Counted from the stretch's first letter, positions 1-7,388 are shown. The stretch is 9,580 bases of DNA from Pseudomonas sp. PGPPP3 (GCA_002256055.1 NKIE01000074.1:1-9580); one strand, 5' to 3'. Notes: generated by a model not told the origin, from the letters alone. Numbers and translations are program-made.

Positions 1-251
1 CTTCTGTCCCAGCCTCTGGGCTGTATCTCCAGGTGGGCGCCTTCGCCAACCCGGACGCTGCCGAACTCCTCAAAGCCAAGCTGAGCGCGACGGTGAGTGC
101 GCCGGTGTTTATCAGCTCGGTGGCGCTCAATCAGCAGATCCTGCACCGCGTGCGGCTGGGGCCGATAAGCACGCCGGCTGAAGTGACGCAGGTGCAGGAC
201 AGCGTACGCTTGGCCAATCTGGGGCAACCCACCCTGGTTAAAGGCGAGTAA
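1..251 (+). CDS. rlpA: RlpA C-terminal fragment (SPOR domain), 5' end outside window
   Basis: The frame is open from the window edge (first full codon at base 3) to a TAA at 249-251, so only about 82 C-terminal residues are visible. They read as a SPOR domain: GLYLQVGAFANPDAAELL, then a middle strand, then HRVRLGPISTPAE, the usual pattern of the RNP-like fold that binds denuded glycan strands. Directly upstream of dacA in Pseudomonas this is RlpA, an outer-membrane lipoprotein that in P. aeruginosa is a lytic transglycosylase acting on stem-peptide-free peptidoglycan at the septum. The catalytic double-psi barrel and lipobox lie outside the window, so the name rests on the SPOR match and gene order. 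Another SPOR protein cannot be excluded from this fragment alone. Confidence 0.85.
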   Translation, partial: SVPASGLYLQVGAFANPDAAELLKAKLSATVSAPVFISSVALNQQILHRVRLGPISTPAEVTQVQDSVRLANLGQPTLVKGE

Positions 252-261
252 AGAATCTGTC

Positions 262-295
262 TGAGGTGTGTGGCCGCAAGGTCGTGCACACCTCA
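262..295 (+). terminator. Candidate terminator after rlpA
   Basis: The arms TGAGGTGTG (262-270) and CACACCTCA (287-295) are perfect 9-bp complements around a 16-nt loop, starting 10 nt after the rlpA stop. The bases that follow (ACGTTTATCC) give only a weak T-tract, so termination may be partial. A small second hairpin, ATCCC-GCA-GGGAT, follows at 302-314. I see no convincing promoter for dacA between here and 381. Confidence 0.5.
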
Positions 296-380
296 ACGTT
301 TATCCCGCAGGGATGTGGGCAATGCAGCAAGGCGCAGGACGCGCAGGCTGCGTAACTTCAGTAAAACTTTAGAGAGTCGG

Positions 381-1559
381 ATGAACATCACCACCATTGC
401 CCAACGCTTGTCATTGCTCGTTCTGCTGGTTGCTGCGCCGTTGTCTTCGGCGCTTGCTGCCCAGGCCACCCCGGCGCCGCCGCAACTGGCCGCCAAATCC
501 TATGTGTTGCTGGATGCCGCCAGTGGCAACGTGTTGGTTGAGAACAACAGTGACCAGCGCCTGCCGCCGGCCAGCCTGACCAAGTTGATGACCGCCTATA
601 TCGCCACCCTGGAAATTCGTAAGGGCAAGATCGGCGAGCAAGACCTGGTGCCTGTCAGCGAGCACGCTTGGCGCACCGGTGGTGCCGCGTCCGGTGGCTC
701 GACCATGTTCCTGCCGCTGAACAGCCAGGTGAAGGTTGATGATCTGCTGCACGGCATCATCATTCAGTCCGGTAACGACGCCAGCATCGCGCTGGCCGAA
801 TACATCGCCGGCACCGAAGATGGTTTCGCCGACATGATGAACGAGACGGCCGAGCGCCTGGGCATGAAGAACTCGCACTTCATGAACGCCACCGGTCTGC
901 CGCACCCTGAGCATTACTCCAGCGCTCACGATATGGCGATTCTGGCCCGCGCGATCATCAACGAAGACCCGGCCCACTACGCCATCTACTCGCAAAAAGA
1001 GTTCTATTGGAACAACATCAAGCAGGGCAATCGCAACCTGCTGTTGTACCGCGACAAGACCGTCGATGGCTTGAAGACCGGTCACACCGAAGAAGCCGGC
1101 TACTGCCTGGTGTCCTCAGCGGTGCGTGAGGGCGCGCGGATGATTACCGCGGTATTCGGCACCGTCAGCGAGTCGGCCCGGGCGGCGGAAACCCAGAAGC
1201 TGCTGACCTACGGCTTCCGCTTCTTCGAAACCAAGACCTTCTACCAGAAGGGTGCAGAGCTGGCTAAGGCGCCGGTGTGGAAAGGCCTGGAGCGCGAAGT
1301 CGGTGCCGGCCTGGCCGAAGACCTGACCATGACCGTGGCCAAGGGCCAGGCCAAGAGCCTGGAAGCGGCCATGACCTTCGAGCCACAACTGACGGCACCG
1401 ATCCAGCAAGGCGCGGTAATCGGCAAGGTCGAAGTGAAGCTGGAAGGCAAGGTGGTGCACACCGCCAACCTGGTGGCACTGCAGTCGGTTGAAGAAGCTG
1501 GCCTGCTGCGCCGCATCTGGGACAGCGTGCGTCTGTTCTTCTTCGCCCTGTTCAACTAA
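381..1559 (+). CDS. dacA: D-alanyl-D-alanine carboxypeptidase, PBP5/6 type
   Basis: A 392-residue low-molecular-weight penicillin-binding protein that removes the terminal D-Ala from pentapeptide stems, limiting cross-linking. All three active-site motifs are present: SLTK at residues 65-68 (nucleophile Ser65, Lys68), SGN at 130-132 and KTG at 232-234. Residues 1-26 are a signal peptide ending ALA, so the enzyme is periplasmic. The C-terminal beta domain ends in an amphipathic helix (RRIWDSVRLFFFALFN) typical of PBP5 membrane anchoring. I chose the ATG at 381, preceded by AGAGAG at 371-376. The frame is open further upstream, but that would put about 37 arginine-rich residues before the signal peptide and run through the hairpin after rlpA. 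The dacA-ybeD-lipB order matches E. coli. The P. aeruginosa orthologue is, from memory, called dacC (PBP5), so the symbol depends on convention. Confidence 0.96.
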   Translation: MNITTIAQRLSLLVLLVAAPLSSALAAQATPAPPQLAAKSYVLLDAASGNVLVENNSDQRLPPASLTKLMTAYIATLEIRKGKIGEQDLVPVSEHAWRTGGAASGGSTMFLPLNSQVKVDDLLHGIIIQSGNDASIALAEYIAGTEDGFADMMNETAERLGMKNSHFMNATGLPHPEHYSSAHDMAILARAIINEDPAHYAIYSQKEFYWNNIKQGNRNLLLYRDKTVDGLKTGHTEEAGYCLVSSAVREGARMITAVFGTVSESARAAETQKLLTYGFRFFETKTFYQKGAELAKAPVWKGLEREVGAGLAEDLTMTVAKGQAKSLEAAMTFEPQLTAPIQQGAVIGKVEVKLEGKVVHTANLVALQSVEEAGLLRRIWDSVRLFFFALFN

Positions 1560-1563
1560 TCCG

Positions 1564-1584
1564 GCGGCGGGCTCGCCCCGTCGC
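1564..1584 (+). promoter_or_regulatory. Intercistronic hairpin between dacA and the DUF493 gene
   Basis: GCGGCGGG (1564-1571) can pair with CCCGTCGC (1577-1584) over 8 bp including one G-U pair, with a 5-nt loop, just after the dacA stop. Only GTTGCTCT follows, so it is at most a weak terminator; it could instead act as an attenuator or a 3'-end stabiliser. Confidence 0.3.
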
Positions 1585-1650
1585 GTTGCTCTACAGGCCT
1601 GGCAGCGCCTACCCGGCGCCTCAGGTCATGGCTCAGGAGGCCAGTAGCTA

Positions 1651-1929
1651 ATGAACACCAATGACCTGCCACCGCCACGTATCGAATTCCCCTGCCCCAA
1701 CTACCCGATCAAGGTGATCGGCGATGCCGGCGAAGGTTTTGCCGAGATGGTCATCGAGGTCATGCAGCGTCACGTGACGGATTTCGACGCCTCGACCCTG
1801 ACTCGCCGCGACAGCAGCAACGGCCGTTTCCATGCGTTTCAGGTGCTGATCACCGCCACTGGCCCGCTGCAGCTTGAGGCGATCAACAGCGACCTGCGTG
1901 CCACTGGCCGCGTACACATGGTGTTGTGA
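1651..1929 (+). CDS. ybeD: YbeD-family (DUF493) protein
   Basis: A 92-residue cytoplasmic protein of the DUF493/YbeD family. The sequence shows the family's small alpha-beta pattern: an N-terminal [20 protein letters not shown], the helix [10 protein letters not shown], a central [16 protein letters not shown] strand, and the terminal RVHMVL that closely resembles the VRMVL ending of E. coli YbeD. The ATG has a strong Shine-Dalgarno, AGGAGG at 1635-1640, 10 nt upstream. Its biochemical function is not established. It sits between dacA and lipB as in E. coli, and its TGA shares an A with the lipB ATG, so the two are translationally coupled. A regulatory role next to lipoate attachment has been suggested for the family, but nothing in the sequence proves it. 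Confidence 0.9.
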   Translation: MNTNDLPPPRIEFPCPNYPIKVIGDAGEGFAEMVIEVMQRHVTDFDASTLTRRDSSNGRFHAFQVLITATGPLQLEAINSDLRATGRVHMVL

Positions 1930-2582
1930 TGACCGCTGTCCTGGGCGTGCGCGAGCTCGGTTTGCAAGCGTATGAGCCGGTTTGGCATGCCATGCAGGAC
2001 TTCACCAATCAGCGTACGGTCGACACTGCGGACGAGCTCTGGCTGGTGCAGCATCCGCCGGTATTCACCCAGGGGCAGGCCGGCAAGGCCGAGCACCTGC
2101 TGCTGCCCGGCGATATTCCGGTGGTGCAGGTAGACCGCGGCGGCCAGGTGACCTATCACGGCCCCGGCCAGCTGGTGGCCTACCCGCTGGTGGATGTGCG
2201 CCGCCTGGGGCTTGGCGTGCGCGAGTTGGTCAGCCGTATCGAGCAGAGCCTGATCGATCTGCTGGCCAGTTACGGTGTGAGTGCCGAGGCCCGTGCCGAT
2301 GCGCCGGGTGTGTATGTAAATGGCGCGAAGATCGCCTCTTTGGGTTTGCGCATTCGCCATGGCCGCTCCTTTCATGGCTTGGCCCTGAATGTGAACATGG
2401 ACCTGCAGCCGTTCCAGCGTATCAATCCGTGTGGATATGCCGGCCTGGCCATGACTCAGTTGGCTGACCACGTGACTGGCCCGTTGGATATGGCGGAGGT
2501 CAGCGCACGGTTGCGTGAGCAACTGGTTAAGCACCTTGGCTATGGGCAGCAGCAGAGCCTGATCGGCGTAGTCGGTTGTTAG
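1929..2582 (+). CDS. lipB: Octanoyl-[ACP]:protein N-octanoyltransferase
   Basis: LipB moves octanoate from acyl carrier protein to the target lysine of lipoyl domains (pyruvate and 2-oxoglutarate dehydrogenases, GcvH), the first step of endogenous lipoate assembly in the cytoplasm. The 217-residue product has the family signature [17 protein letters not shown] (residues 70-86), the catalytic lysine in [11 protein letters not shown] (Lys134) and the catalytic cysteine in INPCGYAGL (Cys168). Length is normal. I place the start at the ATG whose A is the last base of the upstream TGA (TGATG); a GTG at 1926 is in frame three bases earlier. There is no separate Shine-Dalgarno, so initiation probably depends on coupling to the DUF493 gene. 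LipA, the next enzyme in the pathway, is encoded convergently just downstream. Confidence 0.96.
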   Translation: MTAVLGVRELGLQAYEPVWHAMQDFTNQRTVDTADELWLVQHPPVFTQGQAGKAEHLLLPGDIPVVQVDRGGQVTYHGPGQLVAYPLVDVRRLGLGVRELVSRIEQSLIDLLASYGVSAEARADAPGVYVNGAKIASLGLRIRHGRSFHGLALNVNMDLQPFQRINPCGYAGLAMTQLADHVTGPLDMAEVSARLREQLVKHLGYGQQQSLIGVVGC

Positions 2583-2595
2583 CGTGCGGATAAGG

Positions 2596-2634
2596 CAACG
2601 CCCGCCCCCAGGTTAAGCCCAGGGGCGGGCGTTG
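2596..2634. terminator. Bidirectional terminator between lipB and lipA
   Basis: Perfect 13-bp arms CAACGCCCGCCCC (2596-2608) and GGGGCGGGCGTTG (2622-2634) surround a 13-nt loop in the 62-nt gap between the two convergent stop codons. Because the stem is symmetric and lies after both genes, it can serve either direction. Neither side has a long T-run, so the GC-rich stem would have to do most of the work, or it may protect both mRNA 3' ends. Confidence 0.7.
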
Positions 2635-2644
2635 TGCGGCTCAA

Positions 2645-3697
<1,053 letters not shown>

Positions 3698-3811
3698 CGG
3701 CAATCTGGGCTCCGTGGACGAGGCGGCTTGTGGCCGCCGCGCAGTTTATCACAGCGTCTGACCGGTCAGTCCGCCGGTTGCTGGGCGGTCCGGTCTGGCG
3801 GCCTCAGGCCG
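3698..3811. other. Intergenic region rich in short inverted repeats (lipA leader)
   Basis: This gap lies before lipA and after the transglycosylase gene, both read leftward. It contains GGCGGC/GCCGCC arms (3722-3727 and 3733-3738), a perfect 12-bp palindrome CTGACCGGTCAG (3758-3769), CCGCC/GGCGG arms (3771-3775 and 3784-3788), and a short GGCCT-C-AGGCC hairpin (3800-3810) just past the transglycosylase stop. The palindrome has the size and symmetry of an operator half-site pair, but no regulator is encoded nearby. On the minus strand a GATAAA near 3744-3749 could be a -10 box, with no matching -35. None of the stems is followed by a T-run. Confidence 0.35.
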
Positions 3812-5110
3812 TTATCTCAGCTGCAGCAGCAGTTCATGGCTGGGGTAGCCATCTGCGGGTTGGCCAAGGCTTTGCTGAAAGGCGCGCACGGCCTTGCGTG
3901 TGTTGGCGCCGATGATGCCGTCTGCCGCGCCTGGGGCATAACCCTTGTGGGCGAGCAGTTCCTGCAGTTCGATGCGCTCGCTACGGCCCAGTTGGCGGTC
4001 GTTGCGCGGCCAGGCGGCTTGCACGCCTGGATGGCCATTCAGCGTGTCGCTGAGCAGGCCGATGGCCAGGCCGTAAGCGGTGGAGTTGTTGTACTTGAGA
4101 ATGGCGCGGAAGTTGTCCAGCACCAGGAATGCCGGACCGCGGTGGCCGGCCGGCAGGAGCAGAACGGCGTTGGCCTGGTTGGCGGCTGCGGGAATGTTGT
4201 TCACCCCAAGCTTGCGCCATTCGCCGATGGATTTGCGGATTTCGGCATCGGCCTGGGCGTAATCGAAACCGCTGGGCAGGGTCACTTCAAAGCCCCAGGG
4301 CTGGCCGCTCTGCCAGCCGGATTTCTGCAGGTAGTGCGCCGCCGATGCTAGGGCGTCGGCAGAGCTGTCCCAGATATCACGGCGGCCGTCGCCGTCGAAG
4401 TCCACGGCAAACTGGTTGTAGGTGCTGGGGATAAACTGGGTCTGGCCCATGGCGCCGGCCCAAGAACCACGCATGCGGCTGGGCTGGACGTCGCCATGCT
4501 GGAGAATACGCAGCGCCGCGAGCAGTTGTTCGTGGGCAAAGGCTGGGCGGCGGCCTTCATAGGCCAGGGTGGCGAGGGCGGCAATCACCGACTTATCGCC
4601 CATGTACTGACCGAAGTTGCTTTCCATGCCCCAGATCGCCACAAGTGCGCGCCGGTCGACGCCGTAGCGTTGCTCAATAGCCTGCAGGGTGCTGGCGTGT
4701 TCGGCCAGTAAGGCCTGGCCACGGCGCACGCGGGCTGTCGAGATGGCGCTGTCGAGGTATTCCCACACCGGCCGGCTGAATTCCGGTTGGCTGCGGTCGG
4801 CCCGGATGACGGCCATGTCTGGGCTGACGCCTTTAAAGGCTGCATCGAAAACGGCGGCCTGGATACCGGCGCTCAGGGCTTCCTGGCGAAAGGCGGCCTG
4901 CCAACTGGCGAAGCTCTGCGTTGGCTGCTCGGAGGTGTCCGCCTTTGAGGGGCTGATGGTTGCCGTGGGTAGGCTGGCCGGGGCGTTGTATACGGCAGGT
5001 GTTGGGGCTTCAACCTGGCTCGCGGCATGGTTGTCGGCACAGGCGGTCAGCAGGCTCAGGCTGGTGCCGAGGAGGGTGCAGCGAAGCAGCGATGGGTAAA
5101 GCATGTGCAT
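3812..5110 (-). CDS. Lytic murein transglycosylase, MltB family lipoprotein with PG-binding domain
   Basis: This enzyme cleaves the MurNAc-GlcNAc bond with formation of 1,6-anhydro-MurNAc (GH103, MltB type). The 432-residue product has a signal peptide with lipobox LLTAC (lipidated Cys24), a low-complexity Ala/Pro/Thr linker to about residue 65, then the catalytic domain. The catalytic glutamate is Glu163 in IWGMESNFG, and the family motif GAMGQTQFIPSTY is at 219-231. A C-terminal peptidoglycan_binding_1 domain (about 374-432) contains the typical LGRSERIELQELLAHKGY and ADGIIGANTRKAVRAFQ pattern. From memory this layout and position match P. aeruginosa SltB3 (PA3992); I leave the symbol blank because I cannot confirm it. 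Two ATGs are possible: 5110, or 5104, which has a weak GAG 8 nt upstream. Residue after the lipid Cys is Ala, consistent with outer-membrane sorting. Confidence 0.93.
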   Translation of the reverse strand: MHMLYPSLLRCTLLGTSLSLLTACADNHAASQVEAPTPAVYNAPASLPTATISPSKADTSEQPTQSFASWQAAFRQEALSAGIQAAVFDAAFKGVSPDMAVIRADRSQPEFSRPVWEYLDSAISTARVRRGQALLAEHASTLQAIEQRYGVDRRALVAIWGMESNFGQYMGDKSVIAALATLAYEGRRPAFAHEQLLAALRILQHGDVQPSRMRGSWAGAMGQTQFIPSTYNQFAVDFDGDGRRDIWDSSADALASAAHYLQKSGWQSGQPWGFEVTLPSGFDYAQADAEIRKSIGEWRKLGVNNIPAAANQANAVLLLPAGHRGPAFLVLDNFRAILKYNNSTAYGLAIGLLSDTLNGHPGVQAAWPRNDRQLGRSERIELQELLAHKGYAPGAADGIIGANTRKAVRAFQQSLGQPADGYPSHELLLQLR

Positions 5111-5198
5111 GTCTCAAAGGCTTGCGTTAGAGCGCTGACCTTAACATGCCGGGGGTGAGGTTTGGCGGTCGACGAAGGTCGTAGGGTCTGTTGCCGTT

Positions 5199-5600
5199 TC
5201 ATCGTGAACCGCGTTGCCGCGCGAAATGGTCCCCGGTTAGGCGCAGGACGCAGGTAATGGTTATTCCCTTGCCAAGTCCTGCAACAACAGCGGGGGCCAT
5301 TTCTCGCGCAACCCGAAGGGCCGGGCCTGTTTTTGTGCGAGGCGGCGTTACTCGTCGCTTATTTGGAACAACCAAATCACGCTCCTCGCGCAAAAACAGG
5401 CTCCGGCGCGGCCACGAATGAAACGGTAACAGACCCTCGGCGGCTTTCTGTGGGAGCAGAAACGAAGAAGCCTCCCAGTGGGAGGCTTCGCGGCGGTAGC
5501 TGCCTTTGCCTTTGCTCGGTTGTTCCTGGCGGCAGCGGAACAGCGGTTGGCTGATGATGGATTTGGCTCGGTTTGGCTGTTTTTTACGGGATTTGCCCAT
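5199..5600 (-). CDS. arfA: Alternative ribosome-rescue factor ArfA, with extended read-through frame
   Basis: ArfA frees ribosomes stalled on non-stop mRNA by entering the empty A site and recruiting RF2. The N-terminal part is clear: SQPLFRCRQ (17-25), KGKGSYRRE (30-38) and HWEAS (41-45) parallel E. coli ArfA DPLFRQR, KGKGSYMRK and NWEAS. The ATG at 5600 has GGAG (5605-5608) six bases upstream; an in-frame TTG at 5612 is less likely. The open frame runs for 133 codons to TGA, but a strong hairpin lies over codons 38-45. In known arfA genes such an internal terminator or RNase III site yields non-stop mRNA, so ArfA is made mainly when tmRNA is lacking. I therefore expect the working protein to end around residue 45-52. 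Codons 55-133 lie in the MITE-like element and look incidental. Neighbours on both sides are unrelated housekeeping genes. Confidence 0.85.
   Translation of the reverse strand: MGKSRKKQPNRAKSIISQPLFRCRQEQPSKGKGSYRREASHWEASSFLLPQKAAEGLLPFHSWPRRSLFLREERDLVVPNKRRVTPPRTKTGPALRVAREMAPAVVAGLGKGITITCVLRLTGDHFARQRGSR
5213..5312. repeat. Internal hairpin A of the MITE-like element
   Basis: The outer arms at 5213-5235 and 5291-5312 pair imperfectly; both share the GAAATGG/CCATTTC core and GTTG/CAAC ends, with one indel and a few mismatches. Further inward GCAGGAC (5243-5249) pairs perfectly with GTCCTGC (5276-5282). The whole block can fold as one long interrupted stem. Confidence 0.65.
5325..5401. 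repeat. Internal hairpin B of the MITE-like element
   Basis: GCCTGTTTTTGTGCGAGG (5325-5342) pairs with CCTCGCGCAAAAACAGGC (5384-5401) at 17 of 18 positions, the exception being a G-T wobble. A second stem, ATTTGG (5361-5366) with CCAAAT (5372-5377) around AACAA, sits at its tip. The result is a near-perfect cruciform or RNA hairpin. Confidence 0.7.
5467..5489 (-). terminator. Terminator hairpin inside the arfA coding region
   Basis: The 10-bp arms GAAGCCTCCC (5467-5476) and GGGAGGCTTC (5480-5489) are perfect complements with a 3-nt loop. On the transcribed (minus) strand the stem is followed by TTCGTTTCTGC, so the RNA 3' side reads UUCUUCGUUUCU, a reasonable U-rich tail. The hairpin encodes arfA residues 38-45 (EASHWEAS). 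A smaller stem, TTTCTG/CAGAAA (5445-5450 and 5457-5462), follows. The stem could act as an intrinsic terminator, an RNase III site, or both. Confidence 0.85.
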
Positions 5601-5687
5601 GGCAGTCTCCAAGTGGCGATGGCTGCGCTTTGCAGTGGCGCCAGTCTGCGCAGCTGTACGAAAAATAGCCAGCTCTGGAGCGTTTGC

Positions 5688-6725
5688 CTATTCGCTGGGC
5701 AGGCTTAGGCGTTGCCCGGCCAGCAGCAGGGCCAGGCGGCTGAGGGCGCTCCAGGCGTCGCCGGCTGCTTGGCCCTTGATCTGCGCGTCGATGCGCTGGG
5801 CTTCCTGCAACAGACGGTTCCAGCCGGCGGCTGAATGGCGCTGCAGAGCCTTGCTGACCAGCGGGCGGCGCTTGTCCCAGACCGGCGGGCGGGCGCTACC
5901 GAAGGCCTTGTCCAGCGGCATGCCCTGATTGACCTGCTGTGCGATGGTGGCCAGCAGGCGCAGTTCGCGGGCCAAGGCCCAGAGAATCACCGGGGTTTCC
6001 ACCCCTTCGCCGCGCAGGCCTTCAAGCATGCGTTGGGTGTGCGCCGCTTGACCGTTGAGGGCGGCGTCGATCAAACCAAAGACGTCATAACGGGCGCTGT
6101 CGGCTACCGCGGCGTGCACGGTGCCGGCGTCCACCTGGCCGTCGACCGCCAATAGCTTGAGCTTTTCGATCTCCTGGGCGGCGGCCAGCAAGTTACCTTC
6201 GACGCGGGCGGCGATCAGCTCCACCGCTTCCTGGCTGGCGCTGAGGCCGGCTTGAGCGAGGCGCTGGCGAATCCACTGTGGCAGCTGCCCTGGCTCCACC
6301 GGCCAGATCTGCACGAACTGGCTGGCGGGGTTGTCGATCAGGGCCTTGGCCCACTTGGTCTTTTGCGTACTGCCGTCGAGTTTGGGCAGGCTGATCAGCA
6401 GCAGGGTGTCTTCCGGTGGTCGGCTGAGGTATTCCAGCAGAGCGTTGGCACCCTGGTCGCCGGGTTTGCCGCTGTTGATGCGCAGTTCGATCACGCGCTT
6501 TTCGGCAAACAGCGACAGGCTGGCGCCGGCCTGGTAGAGCAGGCCCCAGTCGAAGCTCTTGTCCACGTCGAACACTTCGCGCTCGCTGAAGCCCTGCGCG
6601 CGAGCGCTGGCACGGATGCTGTCGGCCGCTTCCTGGCACAGCAGGTGTTCGTCACCGCTGAGCACATACACGGGCGCCAAGGCGCCTTGCAGGTGCTTGC
6701 CGAGTTGAGCGTGGTTGAGTTTCAT
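5688..6725 (-). CDS. holA: DNA polymerase III subunit delta
   Basis: The delta subunit opens the beta sliding clamp within the DnaX clamp-loader complex. The 345-residue product has normal length and order: an N-terminal AAA+-like fold starting LAPVYVLSGDEHLLCQEA (16-33), the clamp-contacting segment LSLFAEKRVIEL (Leu72-Phe73, equivalent to the Leu-Phe wrench of E. coli delta), a middle helical domain with VEGNLLAAAQEIEKLKLL, and a C-terminal collar domain with VILWALARELRLLATIAQQ. It has no functional P-loop, as expected for delta. The ATG at 6725 lacks a good Shine-Dalgarno. It is the third gene of leuS-lptE-holA, an order conserved with E. coli, and lies 42 nt after the lptE stop. It ends in TAG. 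Confidence 0.96.
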   Translation of the reverse strand: MKLNHAQLGKHLQGALAPVYVLSGDEHLLCQEAADSIRASARAQGFSEREVFDVDKSFDWGLLYQAGASLSLFAEKRVIELRINSGKPGDQGANALLEYLSRPPEDTLLLISLPKLDGSTQKTKWAKALIDNPASQFVQIWPVEPGQLPQWIRQRLAQAGLSASQEAVELIAARVEGNLLAAAQEIEKLKLLAVDGQVDAGTVHAAVADSARYDVFGLIDAALNGQAAHTQRMLEGLRGEGVETPVILWALARELRLLATIAQQVNQGMPLDKAFGSARPPVWDKRRPLVSKALQRHSAAGWNRLLQEAQRIDAQIKGQAAGDAWSALSRLALLLAGQRLSLPSE

Positions 6726-6741
6726 CGGGCAGAACGCTGGC

Positions 6742-6760
6742 GGGCGGCCGAGGGCCGCCC
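6742..6760 (-). promoter_or_regulatory. Intercistronic hairpin between lptE and holA
   Basis: GGGCGGCC (6742-6749) and GGCCGCCC (6753-6760) form a perfect 8-bp stem with a GAG loop in the 42-nt gap. No T-run follows on the minus strand, so it is unlikely to stop transcription fully. It may be a pause, processing or 3'-end stability element, and it sits just upstream of the poor holA ribosome-binding region. Confidence 0.4.
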
Positions 6761-6767
6761 ATCCAGC

Positions 6768-7388
6768 TTACTCGCGTGGCAGCAGTTGCAGGGGCGACTG
6801 TTGCGGCTGTGCCAGCTCGGCCTCGCGTGCCGCCGCGGCAGCTTCGGCGGCGGCTTTGGCTTCGGCATCGGCCTTGGCTTGAGCCGTTTGTTGCAGTTGC
6901 TCCAGCTGTTGCGGAGTGATCATCTGCAGGTGCTGCAGCAGGTTGCGTATCAGGCGCTGACGCAGCTCAACGGTCTGCTGCGCGGCTTCCTGCTCGGAGC
7001 CGCCAAGGTTGCTCTGATCCTGGGCGTAAACGCTTTGCACTTCCTGCTGGTTTTGCAGCAACAACAGGTTATTGGCACCACGGATCTCGGAGTCGAGGGT
7101 GTTGGTCAGCTAGATTTCCGCGCTGCGGCCCGCGCCGGTGTAGCTGGCGTTGCGGCTCTGGCTGTGTTCGCGGGTCAGGATCAGGTGGTAAGGCGCGCCG
7201 GAAGAGACTTTGACGCCACTGCTTTCCAGTTGGTTGCGCACTTCCTTGACTGTCTCGCCATAGACATTGCGCGCGCTGACATCCAGTTCGGTTAGGCCGA
7301 AGTGGGTGTCGCTGGTGCCGCGCAGCTGGAAGCCGCAGGCGCTCAACAGTGTGGCCAGGCCCAGGACCATCAGATTCCGTTTCATCAT
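6768..7388 (-). pseudogene. lptE: LPS-assembly lipoprotein LptE, interrupted by an in-frame TAG at codon 93
   Basis: LptE plugs the LptD barrel and is needed to insert LPS into the outer membrane. The N-terminal half (7110-7388) has a signal peptide and lipobox LLSAC (Cys18), then GFQLRGTSDTHFGLTELDVSARNVYGETVKEVRNQLESSGV, clearly LptE, ending GRSAEI followed by TAG at 7110-7112. The same frame then continues for 113 codons (LTNTLDSEIRG onward) to TAA at 6768-6770, ending in an Ala/Gln-rich tail. Without the TAG the product would be 206 residues, normal for Pseudomonas. There is no frameshift, deletion or other stop. The downstream half starts at best with a TTG (7064) lacking a Shine-Dalgarno, so reinitiation is unlikely. 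A CAG-to-TAG or GAG-to-TAG change, or a sequencing error, would explain it. The lptE start has AGGGG about 8 nt upstream and lies 56 nt after leuS. Confidence 0.9.

Larger units (their letters stand above)
5183..5437. mobile_element. MITE-like element with 20-bp terminal inverted repeats
   Basis: The ends match as inverted repeats over 20 bp with one mismatch: 5183-5202 begins AGGGTCTGTTGCCG, and 5418-5437 ends CGGTAACAGACCCT. The pairing continues less perfectly inward (CGTG against CACG). The 255 bp between hold no transposase; instead they form two large internal hairpins (5213-5312 and 5325-5401). This is the design of a non-autonomous miniature inverted-repeat element, presumably moved by a transposase encoded elsewhere. 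I see no clear target-site duplication: the flanks are GGTCGT and CGGCGG. The insertion is old, imprecise, or makes a very short duplication. The right end falls inside the arfA reading frame. I cannot assign a named family. Confidence 0.75.

Noticed and set aside
270..380. A 37-residue N-terminal extension of DacA from an upstream start
   Set aside because: It would begin inside the hairpin after rlpA, be very arginine-rich, and place the signal peptide internally. The ATG at 381 has AGAGAG upstream.
411..1085. A 224-codon open frame antisense to dacA
   Set aside because: dacA has all three penicillin-binding motifs on the other strand; this frame is rich in Val, Gln and His with no family pattern.
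5191..5421. Small plus-strand open frames inside the MITE-like element as cargo genes
   Set aside because: They are short, follow the palindromic arms, and encode low-complexity arginine-rich peptides with no ribosome-binding site.
6768..7064. The downstream half of lptE as an independent small gene
   Set aside because: It begins at a TTG with no Shine-Dalgarno, has no signal peptide, and is collinear with the C-terminal half of LptE in the same frame.
7110..7112. Genetic-code change (TAG reassigned to an amino acid)
   Set aside because: lipB and holA both end at TAG in the expected places, so TAG is read as a stop in this genome.
6252..7295. A 347-codon open frame on the plus strand across holA and lptE
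   Set aside because: It is antisense to two well-supported genes and has no recognisable motif or ribosome-binding site.
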